From: Chara braunii
Lineage: Eukaryota; Streptophyta; Charophyceae; Charales; Characeae
Assembly: GCA_003427395.1 (NCBI GenBank)
Contig: BFEA01000989.1
Location: forward strand, 109,392 to 144,421
Reading direction: 5' to 3'
Length of the DNA: 35,030 nucleotides
A program made the translations under genes and the position numbers. Positions 1 to 10,171 of this stretch are shown in pieces (within the stretch, counting starts at the first letter, position 1; every line of letters begins with the position of its first letter). Under the pieces are notes generated by a model, which worked only from the letters and a program-made list of their open reading frames with translations, made no database searches and had not been told where the DNA came from.

Positions 1-44
1 GTGTGTGTGTGTGTGAGTGTGTGTGTGTGTGTGTGCGTGTGCGT
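1..44. repeat. (GT)n microsatellite at the window edge
   Basis: Alternating GT dinucleotides with a few GA and GC variants run from the first base. It probably continues to the left. The 34 bases after it are GC-rich and show nothing else before the left LTR. Confidence 0.9.
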
Positions 45-1560
45 GGGGGCCATTGGCGGCGCGGGGAGCTGCGCGCATTGTAAGAGGGCGCGGTGTTCCG
101 GCCCTCCTCCGTGTGCCAAGTCCCTATCTGGTACCTGGGCTATAGTATGATGTGGACCAGTCTCGGTGGCGTTGCCCTCAGCAAAGGGGTGCACCACAGG
201 ACTTCCATTGGTCCACGCAGGCTCGGCGCCCTGCTGTACAGCAAAGCACAACCGGCCTGTGACCGTGGTAGCTGCTGGGTTCGCCCAGGGACGCGGGAGT
301 GAAAGAACTGGCGCGGTCTTTTCTGTCGCGAGCTGAGATTCCCTCTACAGGGTTATGGGTTAGGTGTACGAAATAAAGGTCGCTCATAAAAAGGGAAAAG
401 AGAAAAGCGGAAACAAAGCGCCGAACTTGAACTCACTATGGTTTGGAAAAAATCCAGCGGCCTTGCGCCACTGTGATGTTACAGTTCCCTTTCCCTTTTT
501 GCTTGTTGATTGTCATCATTATTATTATTATTAATGTTACTACTTAATTTTCCTATTTTTTAGTTTCCCGCCAGTCGATCTGTCACTTCGCAGGGAAAGC
601 CCCCGATTCGGGTTTTCGAACTGCAACTGCAGTCTTATGGTCTGGGGCTCTACCTACCCCTAGTATATCGCTTGTATCAGACCCGTTCGTCCGAACCTCG
701 CAGTGGGTCCCCGATGGCCACGTTAAGAGGCAGATACAGTGAGGACGAAAAAAAAGAAGAAAAAAAAGGTATAGTAAAAGAGAACAAGGAAGGGATAAGG
801 ATGAAAGTCGGGTTTTGGACTTGTGCGTGGAACCGCACCACTATTCACGTGAGGTTGCTTCGCGGAGGAAATTTGAACTCTCATTTTTTCTTTTCAGCGA
901 TTTTTTTTTTATTACTATTATTATTATTAATTCTGTTATTATTACTTTACCGGTTTTCAGGCACGGCCCTCCTTTACCTTCCTTGTCACATCAGGGGGAA
1001 GCCAACGGTTCGAATTTGGAACAGTGGCCCGAATGGGCCGACCCCTCTTATTCCGTCTGAGAATATGTGCCGACTGAGTGCTGCATGGTCAGGCCTCAAA
1101 AGAAGGGCGACCCGCTGCCGCATCGGTAGGAGACTTATCACCCCCCCATGGAGGGTCATAAGCCCCCTCCTTACCATCGGATACGAGCACCCGGTAGGAG
1201 TAGGTCGGTCGTCTGCTTTTGAAGTGAAAAGGTGCTCCGTCGATATTATATTATGGGCTTACTGTGTCCAACGTGTGGTAATGAGATTTGACCGTTGGCG
1301 CCTCGCTTTTCATTTTCCTTTTGTGAAGACTATTTTCCTTTAAATTAATTAAGATAGAAATTATAAAAAACCAGAGTGCAGAAATCTAAAAAGGGATACT
1401 TGAGGCTTTCGTTTAGAACACAGGGGTCGCGGCCTCACCGGGTGTTATAAAAGGGGGACTGCTCCTGGGTTTTTGAGTAGCGTGTGAGGCTGACGTGCTG
1501 CGAATAGAGGGGAAACGCTGAGGCTGTATTCTCCTAGAGGTTTGTGTCTTGTTCTGTCCT

Positions 1561-2296
1561 ATGCCCTCTAGTGCGTTACGGGCAAGTAACGTTCTGAGCA
1601 TTAGTTATAGTGGGCGCGGCTATCTCTGTGTGGCTATGGCGTTGCATGGGTATAGACCCTGCTATTGGTACCACCAGATTCGATGGAAGCCTATGTCTGG
1701 GGAGGGGCCCTGGATCACGGCTATNGGCGTTGCATGGGTATAGACCCTGCTATTGGTACCACCAGATTCGATGGAAGCCTATGTCTGGGGAGGGGCCCTG
1801 GATCACGGCTATACTCAATTATGATGGGAGAGACGAGCTGAGACTGAGGATCAATGAGGAGGGAGGAAAACAGGAGGAGATGTGGACTGATGGAAGGCTG
1901 TAGGACGCTATCACGGAGACGAAAGACCGTGTGGAGAGGCGTTGCAGAAGAGACGGGGTGACGGCGAAAATGCAGGTAACAGTCTCGTATCATGAGACCG
2001 AGACCTCGATAGACACTGCGGACTGGGAACAGGCCCACCTGGAACGAGACTCAGGTGGGGAGAGTGAGATGAGCGAGGCAGAGGATCGGGAGACAGACGT
2101 CAGATCCTGGGTCAGGCCAGGCGAGATCCAGAAGCACCACAGTGCGGCAGACCAGAGGCCAGCTCGCAATTGTCGACGCCTAGAGGCCTCGAGGCAGGAG
2201 AGAAACAGAAGAAATAGAGCAAGGGGAAGAGACAAGTGTGACACGCGAGAGGCAGAACACATCCGCTGCGAAGAGGTCAACGAAGAGAGAGACTGA
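1561..2296 (+). pseudogene. LTR-internal reading frame, left copy (broken)
   Basis: Counterpart of the 194-codon open frame in the right LTR. It is interrupted by the 87-bp duplication with an N at 1725, which shifts the frame, and by a TAG where the right copy has CAG (in ...GGCTGTAGGACGC, about 1901). Without those it would read from the ATG at 1561 to the stop at about 2294. By-eye comparison of the copies gives many more amino-acid-changing than silent differences (about 17 to 5), so there is no sign of protein constraint since insertion. It resembles no family I know. It may be just a stop-poor stretch. Confidence 0.2.
1638..1812. other. Exact 87-bp tandem duplication around an N (probable assembly join)
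   Basis: Bases 1638-1724 and 1726-1812 are identical and separated by a single N at 1725. The right LTR has the segment once (from about 21821). The single N and perfect identity point to two overlapping contig ends placed side by side, not to a real duplication. Confidence 0.9.
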
Positions 2297-4045
2297 GAGT
2301 GAGCGGGAACGACATCTGTAGCGAACCAGAGGCGACGAGATGAGTGGTGCACATGAGTAAGATGGGTGTGCTCAGACTACAACATTAGTTTTTGACTTCG
2401 GCTTAAGCTGTACGAATGAGCATACTCGATCTTGTTGGAGATGGTTGACCTCAACCGTTGTCTCTACGTATGCTCTGAGTATGTTGTGACTAATAAGCTG
2501 TTGTGAACCTGCGTGACAAAAAGGTCAACAGTTTTCTTGCGACAACGAGCGTGACGTAGATTGAGTTTGCGAAGGAGAGTGACAGGGCTATTGCGTCATG
2601 AAAGTCGAGTCGTGACTGAGCTTGTGCATGCGGCATGTTCGACATGTAAGGGAGACGCAGGGAGGAGAGAGGGAGAGACACGCGGACAGCGGCGGTCTAG
2701 ATGAAGAGTTAATGCTCTTCGTGTGAAGAAGCTCGAGGTATACTTTCGCCTCAATGAGTCGGCGTAATCTGAATAGAAGAGAGTCACTGAGGGATATTTG
2801 TTGCTAAGCCATCAAGAAAGGACTGGTTACAGTGTGCGCGGGCGACACGTGGCGTTGTGCGGTGTGCAAGAAAAGGCCAGTTTGTGGAAGAGAGGTGTGG
2901 GTGAGTGAAGCGGGACGTGAGTCTGTGATGGACGACTGATTTCAACTGTTGTTCTCACACATACGTGACATTCTTGCACTGGTTGCAGTAATGAGATGGT
3001 GAGAAGTGCGGAGGACGAGGAAGAGTGTGGAGGAAGGTAGTTGTGTGAATGAAAGGAGACGCACTTGGGAAAGTTAACATGAGTAGCGAGAGGGATATGA
3101 GTTTTCTATAGCGCGGCGAGTAGAAGGTTGCTGCTGATCCAGAGATCAGGTTGAGTGGACACAAGAGCCGAGCTGCAAGACACCTATACACGAAGGAGGG
3201 GAGAAACTACGTGGTAAATGTGAAAGCCTGCGGGACAGGAGAGGAAGTTAGACTGAAGGAGGGATGTCTGTTCAACTTTGAGTCGAGAGGAGAAGGGTGC
3301 GAGGACGAGATCACGAAACAATTACGAGTGAAAAGGACAATAAAGACGTGGGACCCTATGAGAAGGTGGGGAGTCAAGAAGCATGTACAACAAGGGGGCT
3401 CGCGGTTGATATCTACGAATAGCCTGGACACAGTCACGGTAGAGGACATGAAGGGCGACTTACGATAGCTTGGGGATTTCAGTCACTACAGGGTATGACC
3501 GGGTCCTACGCTCGGGGTCTTGCGGTGAAAATAGAGTCTGGCATGGAGTGGAGCGTCTTCGAATGAATGTCTAGCAAGAAAAAGGGTGGCCGAGATAGTA
3601 TACTCGCGCTACGATGTTAGTACTCTTCCATTTTGCTTGGAGTTATCTACGTTTATGATGATGATTCATCTGCGAATAGTAGATCAACTCGAACCCGCGA
3701 CTTGTGTGGAGTTTTTGATGCATTGATCAGTGATAGAGAGAGAGCAGAAGAGAATGTTTTGTGTTACTTATCTAGAGACCTGTTATTTTCTGATTGATAG
3801 TTGTGGCTGGAAACGACTACTCCATCATGGACTGGCTCTGATGGTGGGGAGCTTTATATGTTCCCTTTTCATCCTTGTCGGTGAGATCGAAGTAGAGGCC
3901 AGAGTTCCAAAGAATGTTTACGAGCCCAGTGGCAGCTTCCTTGAAAGTGAACAGATTGAGCAATTATCCGTGCCTTGTCAGCCCCTCCTCTCTCACTGGT
4001 TCCGATTCTCAAGTTGTATCGATGACCAACTGAAAGCTACTTTGG

Positions 4046-4051
4046 AATAAA
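4046..4051 (+). promoter_or_regulatory. AATAAA hexamer near the LTR 3' end
   Basis: A canonical polyadenylation hexamer about 180 bp before the end of the left LTR. It is kept at 24282-24287 in the right LTR, where it could serve 3'-end formation of the element transcript. A hexamer alone is weak evidence. Confidence 0.3.
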
Positions 4052-4231
4052 GCAGAGAACATGGGAACCCCATTAATTATGAATGCAAGGGTGAGCGTGC
4101 CAAATTTGGCCTGGTGGATCCTATACTTGTTAGACAAGCAAACGTGGTAATTCTGTTGCTGACTGAAGATAGGTGGTTGACAGTCAGCGATTCAAATGAT
4201 TAATCCAATCAGTTAAGGACTTACACTTACC

Positions 4232-5583
4232 CTTTTTACTTAATTATTATTTATTTAATTCGTTTATTGTTAATTGTGCTCACGGTTTTGTTCTGACGAA
4301 AGTCCGGGTCATGTATCCAATCGCTCAAGGGATGAAGGAAATAGACTAAATAACCAAGCTCAGGGAAGTGTTTTGCCTCTTTATATGGACCCTTCTCGCA
4401 TTAAGTAAGTCAGTACCGAGTAGTAAAGGTTGTAATGCAAGTATGTTTCTCTAATGGGCAAGAAGCAGCGCATCTTAAGGGACGTTGGGTATCTATTGGC
4501 AAAATTCTTTATGGATGGTGATTAGCGATTACTCTTGAGTTGCTCTTGATCCTGCATCGCAGGTCGTGGCAGACAGGCTAAGTAGTCGTGCATCAGAGTG
4601 TAATGCTTGAAGGAGGTCAGTTCCGGGAGGTCTCTCAGCACGACACATGCTTTGAGACTACTCTAGTTCTTACGACTAGAATTGGACAAAATCAGTTTGA
4701 GGATCCTACTTGGTCGTAACACTGGGGAAGTGTATATTACCTCAATGGGCACGATCCTACTTGATTTTGTCGACACTGTGAAAATTACATACAGGCTGAC
4801 ATGTGAAAAACGAATGAGAACATGCCACGAGTGTTGCCTTGTGCGTCAAAAGCTGAAAGGAAACCACTACCAGATAAATATCAGGCAAGAACCCAACACT
4901 CGCAGCTTTTGGATTGGCAGACAGATCGACTCAGGCTCAGACAATTCGATACAGACCTCAACCACCCAGGTCAGATTTGAGCAAAACTCACAACAGACTC
5001 AGGCAGTCCAACACAAACTCAGATAATTCAATATAGGTTCAGATAATTTGATGTAGAATCAGAAGGCTCACCAAGTGTCTCAACTCTCTTATGTTTGGAC
5101 TTGCTGAGCACTAACTTTACACAGCCGGTGATTTAGTCAGTGAGTGTCCAAGTACTGACTCGAAAAAAATACAGGGAAATTTGTGAACTCGTCTTAAGCC
5201 TTGCAAAGTCAGAAGTTTCACAGGCTTAATCAGCGCTCGACAAGGTACAGTCCATGTTCAGTTGACTTGTCTAGGGCTACTCAGCAGGTGCGAACTCGGT
5301 TGAGAGCTTGATTAATGACGGACTTGGACGACTCCCGACGGAACCAAACAGGGGGTCTGACAGGCTGACTAATACGCTCAGTGAACTCGGCGCAGATTCA
5401 GTGAACGACTCTGCAAAGTTAGCACAGAACCCACGGCCAAACCTCCTTGGCAGATCACTCGGGTTCCTCGATCTGTGTCTGATTCGTTTCGGAGGCTCCA
5501 AACCTTAGAACGGTTTTCTTTCCTTGAAAACTGAAATCACCTGAGTAGCGGGTGGCTTATTCTAATTATTGATGAGCTAGAAC
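4232..5583 (+). other. Leader after the left LTR, no recognised gene
   Basis: AT-rich start (4232-4275) with no TGG primer-binding site next to the LTR. An open frame at 4682-5026 has a CHECC cysteine cluster and a short GEVYITSMGTI stretch that recalls the GRLCATITSMGTI of the module at 6952, so it may be a remnant of the same family. At about 4936-5058 a ~22-25-bp unit (CTCAGAtAATTcgAta) is repeated three times in degenerate form. Open frames on both strands at 5277-5510 overlap each other and resemble nothing. Confidence 0.5.
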
Positions 5584-5838
5584 ATGGAGGGAAATATGAG
5601 GAGTGGTGAGGTTCTTGTGGTAAAATACAGTTTGGTCAGAGACAAGAGAGAGGGGTGGGAAGAAAAGGAATGTCGGGTTATTGAACACCATAAACAGGCT
5701 TAGCGAGAATTGGCAGTTAGGATGGTTAAGGGGGAGAATTACATAGAGAATTATGACCATGATGGCAGGCTGCACAGCACGAGTTCCTGTCTAGAAACAG
5801 TGGAGCAGGCACGGGCAAGGCTCATGCGAGCTCAGTAG
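5584..5838 (+). pseudogene. Array module p1 (unknown family, one internal stop)
   Basis: A frame of 84 codons broken by one TAG at 5701-5703. Its two halves align by eye with the product at 6952-7206: both have a SxxVxVxxSL-like start, a central W-E, and a DGRL or NGRL turn followed by a T-rich strand and then QEAR or EQAR. That shared order is why I treat it as coding despite the stop. I do not recognise the family. It looks like a small alpha/beta unit. It is the most upstream convincing member of the series that runs to 11306. No function is assigned. Confidence 0.4.
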
Positions 5839-6350
5839 TACTCGAACTATCCTCTCCTCGGACTCCATTAATATGCGAACAGTAGAAGTTGTTGTTCCTC
5901 CGTAAGGTGAAGATACATGGTCTTCGTGAACCGATGGCCCAATGAATCAGTTCTGTTATCACTCAGATTGAAAGATTGATATCCAGGCAAATTATCAAAC
6001 AATACTCAGACAACGGTTGTACAGAACATAATCAATCGTTTGACTAGTACACTATCAGTGTCTCATAATGTCACGCGTCAGCAAGCAGGCAACAGGTTGT
6101 GCTCAGCTTTTGGTGACCATTGTGTGATGACTTTTAACTTCAGCAGGCCTTAAGCAACCTTTGCTCGGTAGTATTTGGTTTCAGTCGGCAACCTTAGCAG
6201 CTTTCTTATTTTCTCAGTCAGCAATTTCCTCAGAGTTTCGGTTCTAAGTCAGCATTCAACCGGCAATGTTCAGTTCTCATCCAGCAGCCAGCAACTGTAG
6301 GTAGAATAGGCAATCAGAAAACATGACTAGAAAACAGTGCGCAAGATAAC
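5839..6350. other. Non-coding stretch with CAGCAA/TCAGT-rich repeats
   Basis: No credible gene. From about 6170 to 6350, and again at 6590-6830 and 7240-7360, short words such as CAGCAAT, TCAGT and CCAGCAA recur irregularly. The same words return downstream of integrase at about 17190-17290, suggesting that both flanks of the coding region share one low-complexity sequence type. Confidence 0.5.
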
Positions 6351-6525
6351 ACTCAGAACAGTACTTAGGACAGTGCTCAGAACAGTGCTCAGAATATTAC
6401 TCGGAATTGTAACCAGAACTGCGCTCGGAGTTGTACTCAGGGCAGTTCTCGGAATAACACTTAGAGCAGAATTTAGCATTCAAGACAATGCTCGGGACGA
6501 TACTTTGAGCGGTATTTGAGTGCTG
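6351..6525 (+). repeat. 12-bp tandem repeat, about 14 degenerate units
   Basis: Units of consensus rCTCAGAACAGT start at 6351 and recur every 12 bp through 6471. After a 7-base slip they resume at 6490, 6502 and 6514. Because 12 is a multiple of three, one frame reads a four-residue repeat (T/V-L-R-T type), which explains the open frame here. I do not regard it as a gene. Confidence 0.8.
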
Positions 6526-6951
6526 ATTAGTTACTGCACGATCAACATTTAATTGCTATTCAGTCTTTACTTGACCAACATTCAATGGCATTCTAATCAG
6601 TTTTCAGCCAGCAACTTGCGACAGTCAATCTACATTCCGAAAACAGCGTTTCGGAGACAGCATTCAGGAGCGACTTTCAATTCAGCAATCAGCTCAAGAG
6701 TCGGATCAGCAGCAATCGACATTTAACCAGCGAGACAGTCAATCAAGATGGCATTTAATGGTGGTTCAACAGCTATTTAACTCAAAATCCAATCAACGAG
6801 ACATTTAATTTGAAGGACAGCAAACTGGAGAGCAACAATCAAGAACAGTTGTTCTAAATGGCAATCAACCCAATACCCTTCTCGTGTCTGGGTCATCCAA
6901 GAGTCGCCGTCTCGAATTGATGATCGGATGTAGCGAGAATTCAGCGAGAAT

Positions 6952-7206
6952 ATGGACAATAGCAACACAGTTAGAGTCTCTTGCTCGCTGTATCAGAGTA
7001 CTGAAAAGACCTGGAGGGAGAGTGCAGTTGAGGAGTATAATCAGCAGACTGCTATGATGATGGAAAACGTACAGGCTCTCGTGAGGAATCATACAAAAAT
7101 CGAATACACATACTACCTGCATGATAAGAACGGCAGGCTATGTGCCACCATAACTTCAATGGGTACTATTCAGGAAGCAAGGAGGACTGTTAGCAGCCAC
7201 CAGTGA
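6952..7206 (+). CDS. Array module p2 (unknown family)
   Basis: Open for 84 codons from an ATG. The product has a VRVSCSLYQ strand near the N-terminus, a helical charged middle, then IEYTYYLHDKNGRLCATITS (about residues 50-69), which looks like two beta-strands joined by a turn, and a final QEARRTV. It aligns by eye with 5584-5838 and with the tail of the module at 10836-11306 (AYTLYVENSQG ... LARRV). I do not recognise the family. It sits upstream of gag on the same strand and is probably one unit of a larger, now fragmented leader gene. Confidence 0.4.
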   Translation: MDNSNTVRVSCSLYQSTEKTWRESAVEEYNQQTAMMMENVQALVRNHTKIEYTYYLHDKNGRLCATITSMGTIQEARRTVSSHQ

Positions 7207-7363
7207 GCGTTTTATCTCTGAACAAGTACAACTCACTTATCCGGATAACCAGCAATCATCTAATCGACAGTTAATTATCAGCAATCAGTTATTATTAGTG
7301 GTCAATTTCTAGCAATCAGTCTTCCGCAGTCAGTTTCCAGCAAATCAGTTTCCTGCAGTCAGT
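7207..7363. other. CAGCAATCAGTT-rich spacer between modules
   Basis: Short repeats of the type (C)AGCAATCAGTT(T) occur at irregular spacing. No coding signal is seen. Confidence 0.5.
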
Positions 7364-8079
7364 TTGGTAACCTGTTCTCCGGGACTTTCTGATCAGTTTA
7401 TATTGGCAATAGTACTCATGAGCACAGTTCAGTCTACTCCGGTCAGTGAGTCAGTGCTGACGAGGCTCAACCGGATTCCTTGCAAAGAGGCATTTCGTTA
7501 TCGGTATGTAAGTGCCATTGGGTTCAGACAGGGAGACCTGTCAATCTTCATTGTCCAGACCAGTTTTGCTGATGGCACTATCCACGATCTGAGGCCTTAC
7601 CTGAGGAGGGCAAAGAGACTCGTGAGCTTTTTGATCCAGTCTGGATCTTAGCCACTGAATACCTTGAGCAGAGAGAGAGGGAGCTCGATGAGAGAGGCAC
7701 TACGTTGATTCGCAGCTTTGGGCCGATGCTTTATACTGATTATGCCATGCCTCTAGTCCCTCCACTTCTCACAGATGGCACGAGTTGGCTGGATGTGATT
7801 GGATTGACAAAGAGGTATATCTCTCCGGCGGTGATCGACATTGAGGCATTAACTGAGCCTACCGAGTATCCCTACCTCAGGCGGAAAGTCTTTTCAGTGG
7901 ACGGACTGCCTACTTTGTGGGAGAAGTTTTGCTCCATGGTTAACTACCATGTCATGTGCCTCGAATGGTCATGCTCAGAGCTCGCTGGCTACAAGTGGCA
8001 TTTCATCACAAGGCCTCAGTCTCACATTGTACGTGGGCGTGGATCCCGGCACCAGAGAAGATCAATGAAAATAGATTGA
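7364..8079 (+). pseudogene. Array module m1 (unknown family, frameshifted near 7600)
   Basis: Two overlapping frames form one broken unit: the first ends at 7651 and the second is open from about 7573 to 8079, the switch lying near 7600. The first part reads IPCKEAFRYRYV (from about 7475) then a strand pair ending DGTIHDLRPYLR. The second reads an amphipathic helix with YLEQRERELDERGTTL and then PLVPPLLTDGTSWLDVIGLTKR. The same order (P-C/Y-E, strand pair, charged helix with RELER-like residues, DW..VI..K) is found at 8895, 9372, 9740 and 10172. Function unknown. Start not determinable. Confidence 0.45.
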
Positions 8080-8514
8080 GAAAGACTGACTAGAGGGATG
8101 AGTGAGGACTCTTGAGACGTGCTGACGATGCTCATTTACGTGTTCTTAATGTGATTATTATGAGTTCTCACTCTTCCCTCACTCAATTGCCCCTGTCTTT
8201 GCTCGAGTTCGTCAATCTTATTTTCTGCATTATTTTTGCTCGATGACATAATTGATGCATGCGTAGCACCCCATAATTTTATGATTATTATTTGCATAAT
8301 TCTCTGTTGTTCCGAATCAAAATAAAAGATTTCTAGGACCAGGGACCGGCAAAGACCGCAATTGAAGGGTCTCGCTCGAAGCCGGACGCACACAACAGGA
8401 AGGGATTTGCATTATTTAACCAATTTATTTATTGCAATCGCATACAAAATCCTCCGTGACAGCCTGTTGGCTTTCCGGTCGTCCTGAGAGGCTCGACTGG
8501 AAAAAAATGCGACA
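8080..8514 (+). mobile_element. Possible 3' end of a separate LTR upstream of a primer site
   Basis: AT-rich non-coding sequence with an AATAAA (about 8321-8326), ending TGCGACA at 8514. CGACA followed four bases later by a tRNA-complementary sequence is the normal layout of an LTR end plus primer site. The right LTR happens to start TGTCG, the reverse complement of CGACA. I found no second copy of this stretch between integrase and 20258, so it could be a fragment of another element or the end of a longer LTR than the one I delimit at 4231. Confidence 0.35.
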
Positions 8515-8518
8515 AAAA

Positions 8519-8536
8519 TGGTGCCGTTGCCGGGGA
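8519..8536 (+). promoter_or_regulatory. Primer-binding-site-like sequence matching plant tRNA-Asp
   Basis: TGGTGCCGTTGCCGGGGA is complementary to the 3' 18 bases, CCA included, of plant tRNA-Asp(GUC) as I remember it, with one mismatch. Plant Athila/Tat Gypsy elements prime reverse transcription from this tRNA. About 25 bases further on, 8562-8576 (CGAACCTGGGTCATC) resembles the next block of the same tRNA complement (T arm and variable region), as if an extended match had been split by a short insertion. This supports a plant-lineage host. It lies 4.3 kb from the apparent LTR end. Confidence 0.6.
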
Positions 8537-8675
8537 AATGAAAAGATTTTCGTATCCGGAACGAACCTGGGTCATCATTATCTTTGAACTTTGATTAGGA
8601 CGTGAGAACTGTTGACAACATTATGAGTTTCATATTAATTTTATTATGCTCGTTGAGTGCTCAATTCTCCTGAGA

Positions 8676-8767
8676 ATCACGGTGGCTAACTGTGAATTAT
8701 TTCTTCTTTGTGTGAGGTACCGGGAGAAGGGATTGATCACGGTGGCTAACCGGGAGAAGGGATTGAT
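8676..8767 (+). repeat. Short interleaved direct repeats
   Basis: ATCACGGTGGCTAAC occurs at 8676-8690 and 8736-8750. CGGGAGAAGGGATTGAT occurs at 8721-8737 and 8751-8767. The second pair is a 30-bp-period tandem duplication. Non-coding. Confidence 0.8.
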
Positions 8768-8894
8768 GTTATCAACTGAAGAGGATCGAGTCTGATAAGG
8801 TATGCTCTATTGCCTCTCGACATACTGAAGAAACTGAAAGAAAAGAGTGTGGATCAGATCAAGATAAATGCTGACCGACGATGTTCTAAAATAA

Positions 8895-9221
8895 TTATCC
8901 AAACTTACCACAAGAGGAATATTTCCTTACAGATATGAGGCTTGTTGGGGCTATCATTCTTGTGGCTCAACCATCTGCGTAGTGTTGACTCATTTCTTGA
9001 AGGGAGATATCTATGATATCCGTCCCTATGTCAAGGAAGGAGGCAGCAATGACGGTGATAATTTTAATTGGTTATGGGAGATCGTGATCCAATTGATCTA
9101 TGACGGAAGAACAGACTTGATCAAGCAAAAGAAGAAAGTGGAATGGGGTATAATGCCAGTAACATACAAGACTGTTCTAATTCCTCCTATACCTGACAGC
9201 TATTGTGATGGGACTTACTGA
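8895..9221 (+). CDS. Array module m2 (unknown family)
   Basis: Open frame between stops, with no clear ATG at the start. FPYRYEACWGY (from about 8922) corresponds to the opening of the other modules. ICVVLTHFLKGDIYDIRPYV (from about 8973) matches the m1 strand pair IFIVQTSFADGTIHDLRPYL residue by residue. The later part, with IPPIPDSYCDGT, matches VPPLLTDGT in m1. It lies about 1.45 kb after m1, close to three times the ~480-bp spacing seen between later modules. Function unknown. Confidence 0.45.
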   Translation, partial: LSKLTTRGIFPYRYEACWGYHSCGSTICVVLTHFLKGDIYDIRPYVKEGGSNDGDNFNWLWEIVIQLIYDGRTDLIKQKKKVEWGIMPVTYKTVLIPPIPDSYCDGTY

Positions 9222-9371
9222 CTGCCAATAATCAACATGGTATTGACAAGGGAGAAAAGAAACGGTGGTCATGAGAGCTGAAGAAATTTCAGCAGAAGTA
9301 ATCAGATAAAGAAGATCAAATTTTGGCAGAGGTTCGGGTCCAAGTGAAGAGAAGGTTTAATGTCTCCATAG

Positions 9372-9740
9372 GTCAAGAGAGAGGCATTTCCATGTGAAGT
9401 TGTCAGGTATGAGATGGTCGAGAGCCGATGGGAGCAGGAACGATTATATGTACTGACATTCTATTTCACAGACCTGAATGTGTGTGACGTAAGAATTTAT
9501 GTCCCAAAGGAAAGAAGTGATGATGCAGTATATGAGAGATGTTGGGGATTTGCAGAAGAGGTAATACTGTGAGAGAAAGAGAGGCTTGAGAGAGAGAACA
9601 AGTGCTTCACTGGATCTACACGATTTACTACCTTCAAGGGATTCCCAGCTCATCCCTTACCTGATATAAATTTATCAAAAGATGATTGGTTTGTAGTGAT
9701 TGAGTTTGCCCACAAGGTGAAAAGAGGTCAAAGAGTCTGA
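9372..9740 (+). pseudogene. Array module m3 (unknown family, one internal TGA)
   Basis: Frame with one TGA at 9570-9572 and a terminal TGA at 9738-9740 that shares its last base with the ATG of the next module (TGATG). Landmarks: FPCEVVRYEMVE (from 9387), LYVLTFYFTDLNVCDVRIYV (from 9444), KERLEREN, and DDWFVVIEFAHKVKRGQ near the end. Each has a counterpart in the next module or in m5, giving the clearest evidence that this is a tandem protein family. No family is recognised. The TGATG overlap could reflect coupled translation but is more simply a frameshift in a once continuous frame. Confidence 0.5.
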
Positions 9741-10102
9741 TGAGTCGACTTCATGTGCCTTTGAGAGAAAAATCAAAGTTTAGGTTGATAAGAGGCCATG
9801 GAGGGGTGAGTAAGGCTGAATCAGACAAGCTGCTGAACTCTCTTAATTCTATAGCGAGTAGGGCGGTAATTCCCTATGAAATCGTGACATATGAAGCCAT
9901 AAAGAGATCAGGACAAGAACACGACAATCTGTATGTTCTTACATATTATTTTATTGATCTTGATGAATATGATATTGGGATTTATGTGCCAAAGCAAAAA
10001 TTTGATGAAAACCGAAAAGGGGCGTGTTGGCAACGAGCCTCGAATCTTGTGCATGATGAAAAAAGAAGATTAGAGCGAGAGGGAACAAATTTTTTCCTTT
10101 AG
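9740..10102 (+). CDS. Array module m4 (unknown family)
   Basis: The longest uninterrupted module (120 codons, ATG start at 9740). It begins with a basic stretch, then IPYEIVTYEAIKRS (from 9869), LYVLTYYFIDLDEYDIGIYV and DEKRRLEREGTNF. It lines up with m3 at a period of about 482 bp. Strand-turn-strand followed by a charged helix suggests a compact alpha/beta fold. There are no cysteine or histidine clusters, no signal peptide and no membrane segment. Function unknown; its place upstream of gag is where some giant plant elements (Ogre, Tat) carry an extra ORF1, but I see no similarity I could name. Confidence 0.5.
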   Translation: MSRLHVPLREKSKFRLIRGHGGVSKAESDKLLNSLNSIASRAVIPYEIVTYEAIKRSGQEHDNLYVLTYYFIDLDEYDIGIYVPKQKFDENRKGACWQRASNLVHDEKRRLEREGTNFFL

Positions 10103-10171
10103 CACCTATGTCAGACTTTTTGTTGGAATACCATCTCCACTTGTTGAGGGACTCACACTCCCAAGACACAA

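Larger units (their letters stand above)
79..4231 (+). mobile_element. Left (5') long terminal repeat of a giant Ty3/Gypsy-type element
   Basis: This ~4.15-kb segment recurs in the same orientation at 20259-24470, flanking the gag-pol region. The left copy begins TGTAAG and the right copy ends CTTACA, its exact reverse complement, as expected for LTR outer termini (TG...CA). Homology stops after the shared ACTTACACTTAC at 4219-4230. In a ~225-bp stretch compared by eye (from 91) the copies differ at about 5% of positions. Against the right copy this one lacks about 38 bp near 2315 (loss between two GAACG repeats) and about 83 bp near 3876, and carries an 87-bp assembly duplication. It contains (ATT)n stretches at about 517-535 and 908-945, each ending in a splice-acceptor-like pyrimidine run plus TAG or CAG. 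No target-site duplication is seen next to 79 and 24470. An LTR this long is rare. No primer site follows directly at 4232, so the true end could lie elsewhere. Confidence 0.8.

Noticed and set aside
672-1343. 223-codon frame in the left LTR with a Leu/Phe-rich segment resembling a membrane helix
   Set aside because: The hydrophobic run is the translation of an (ATT)n/(T)n tract. In the right LTR the corresponding frame is not preserved at the same length.
5308-5508. 66-codon + and 74-codon - frames at the same place
   Set aside because: Mutual overlap, no motif and no alignment with the module series.
8536-8562. A complete tRNA-Asp gene or pseudogene at 8519-8576
   Set aside because: Only the 3' acceptor/T-arm complement is present, in two blocks; the anticodon and D arms are missing, so a primer site (or tRNA fragment) is the better reading.
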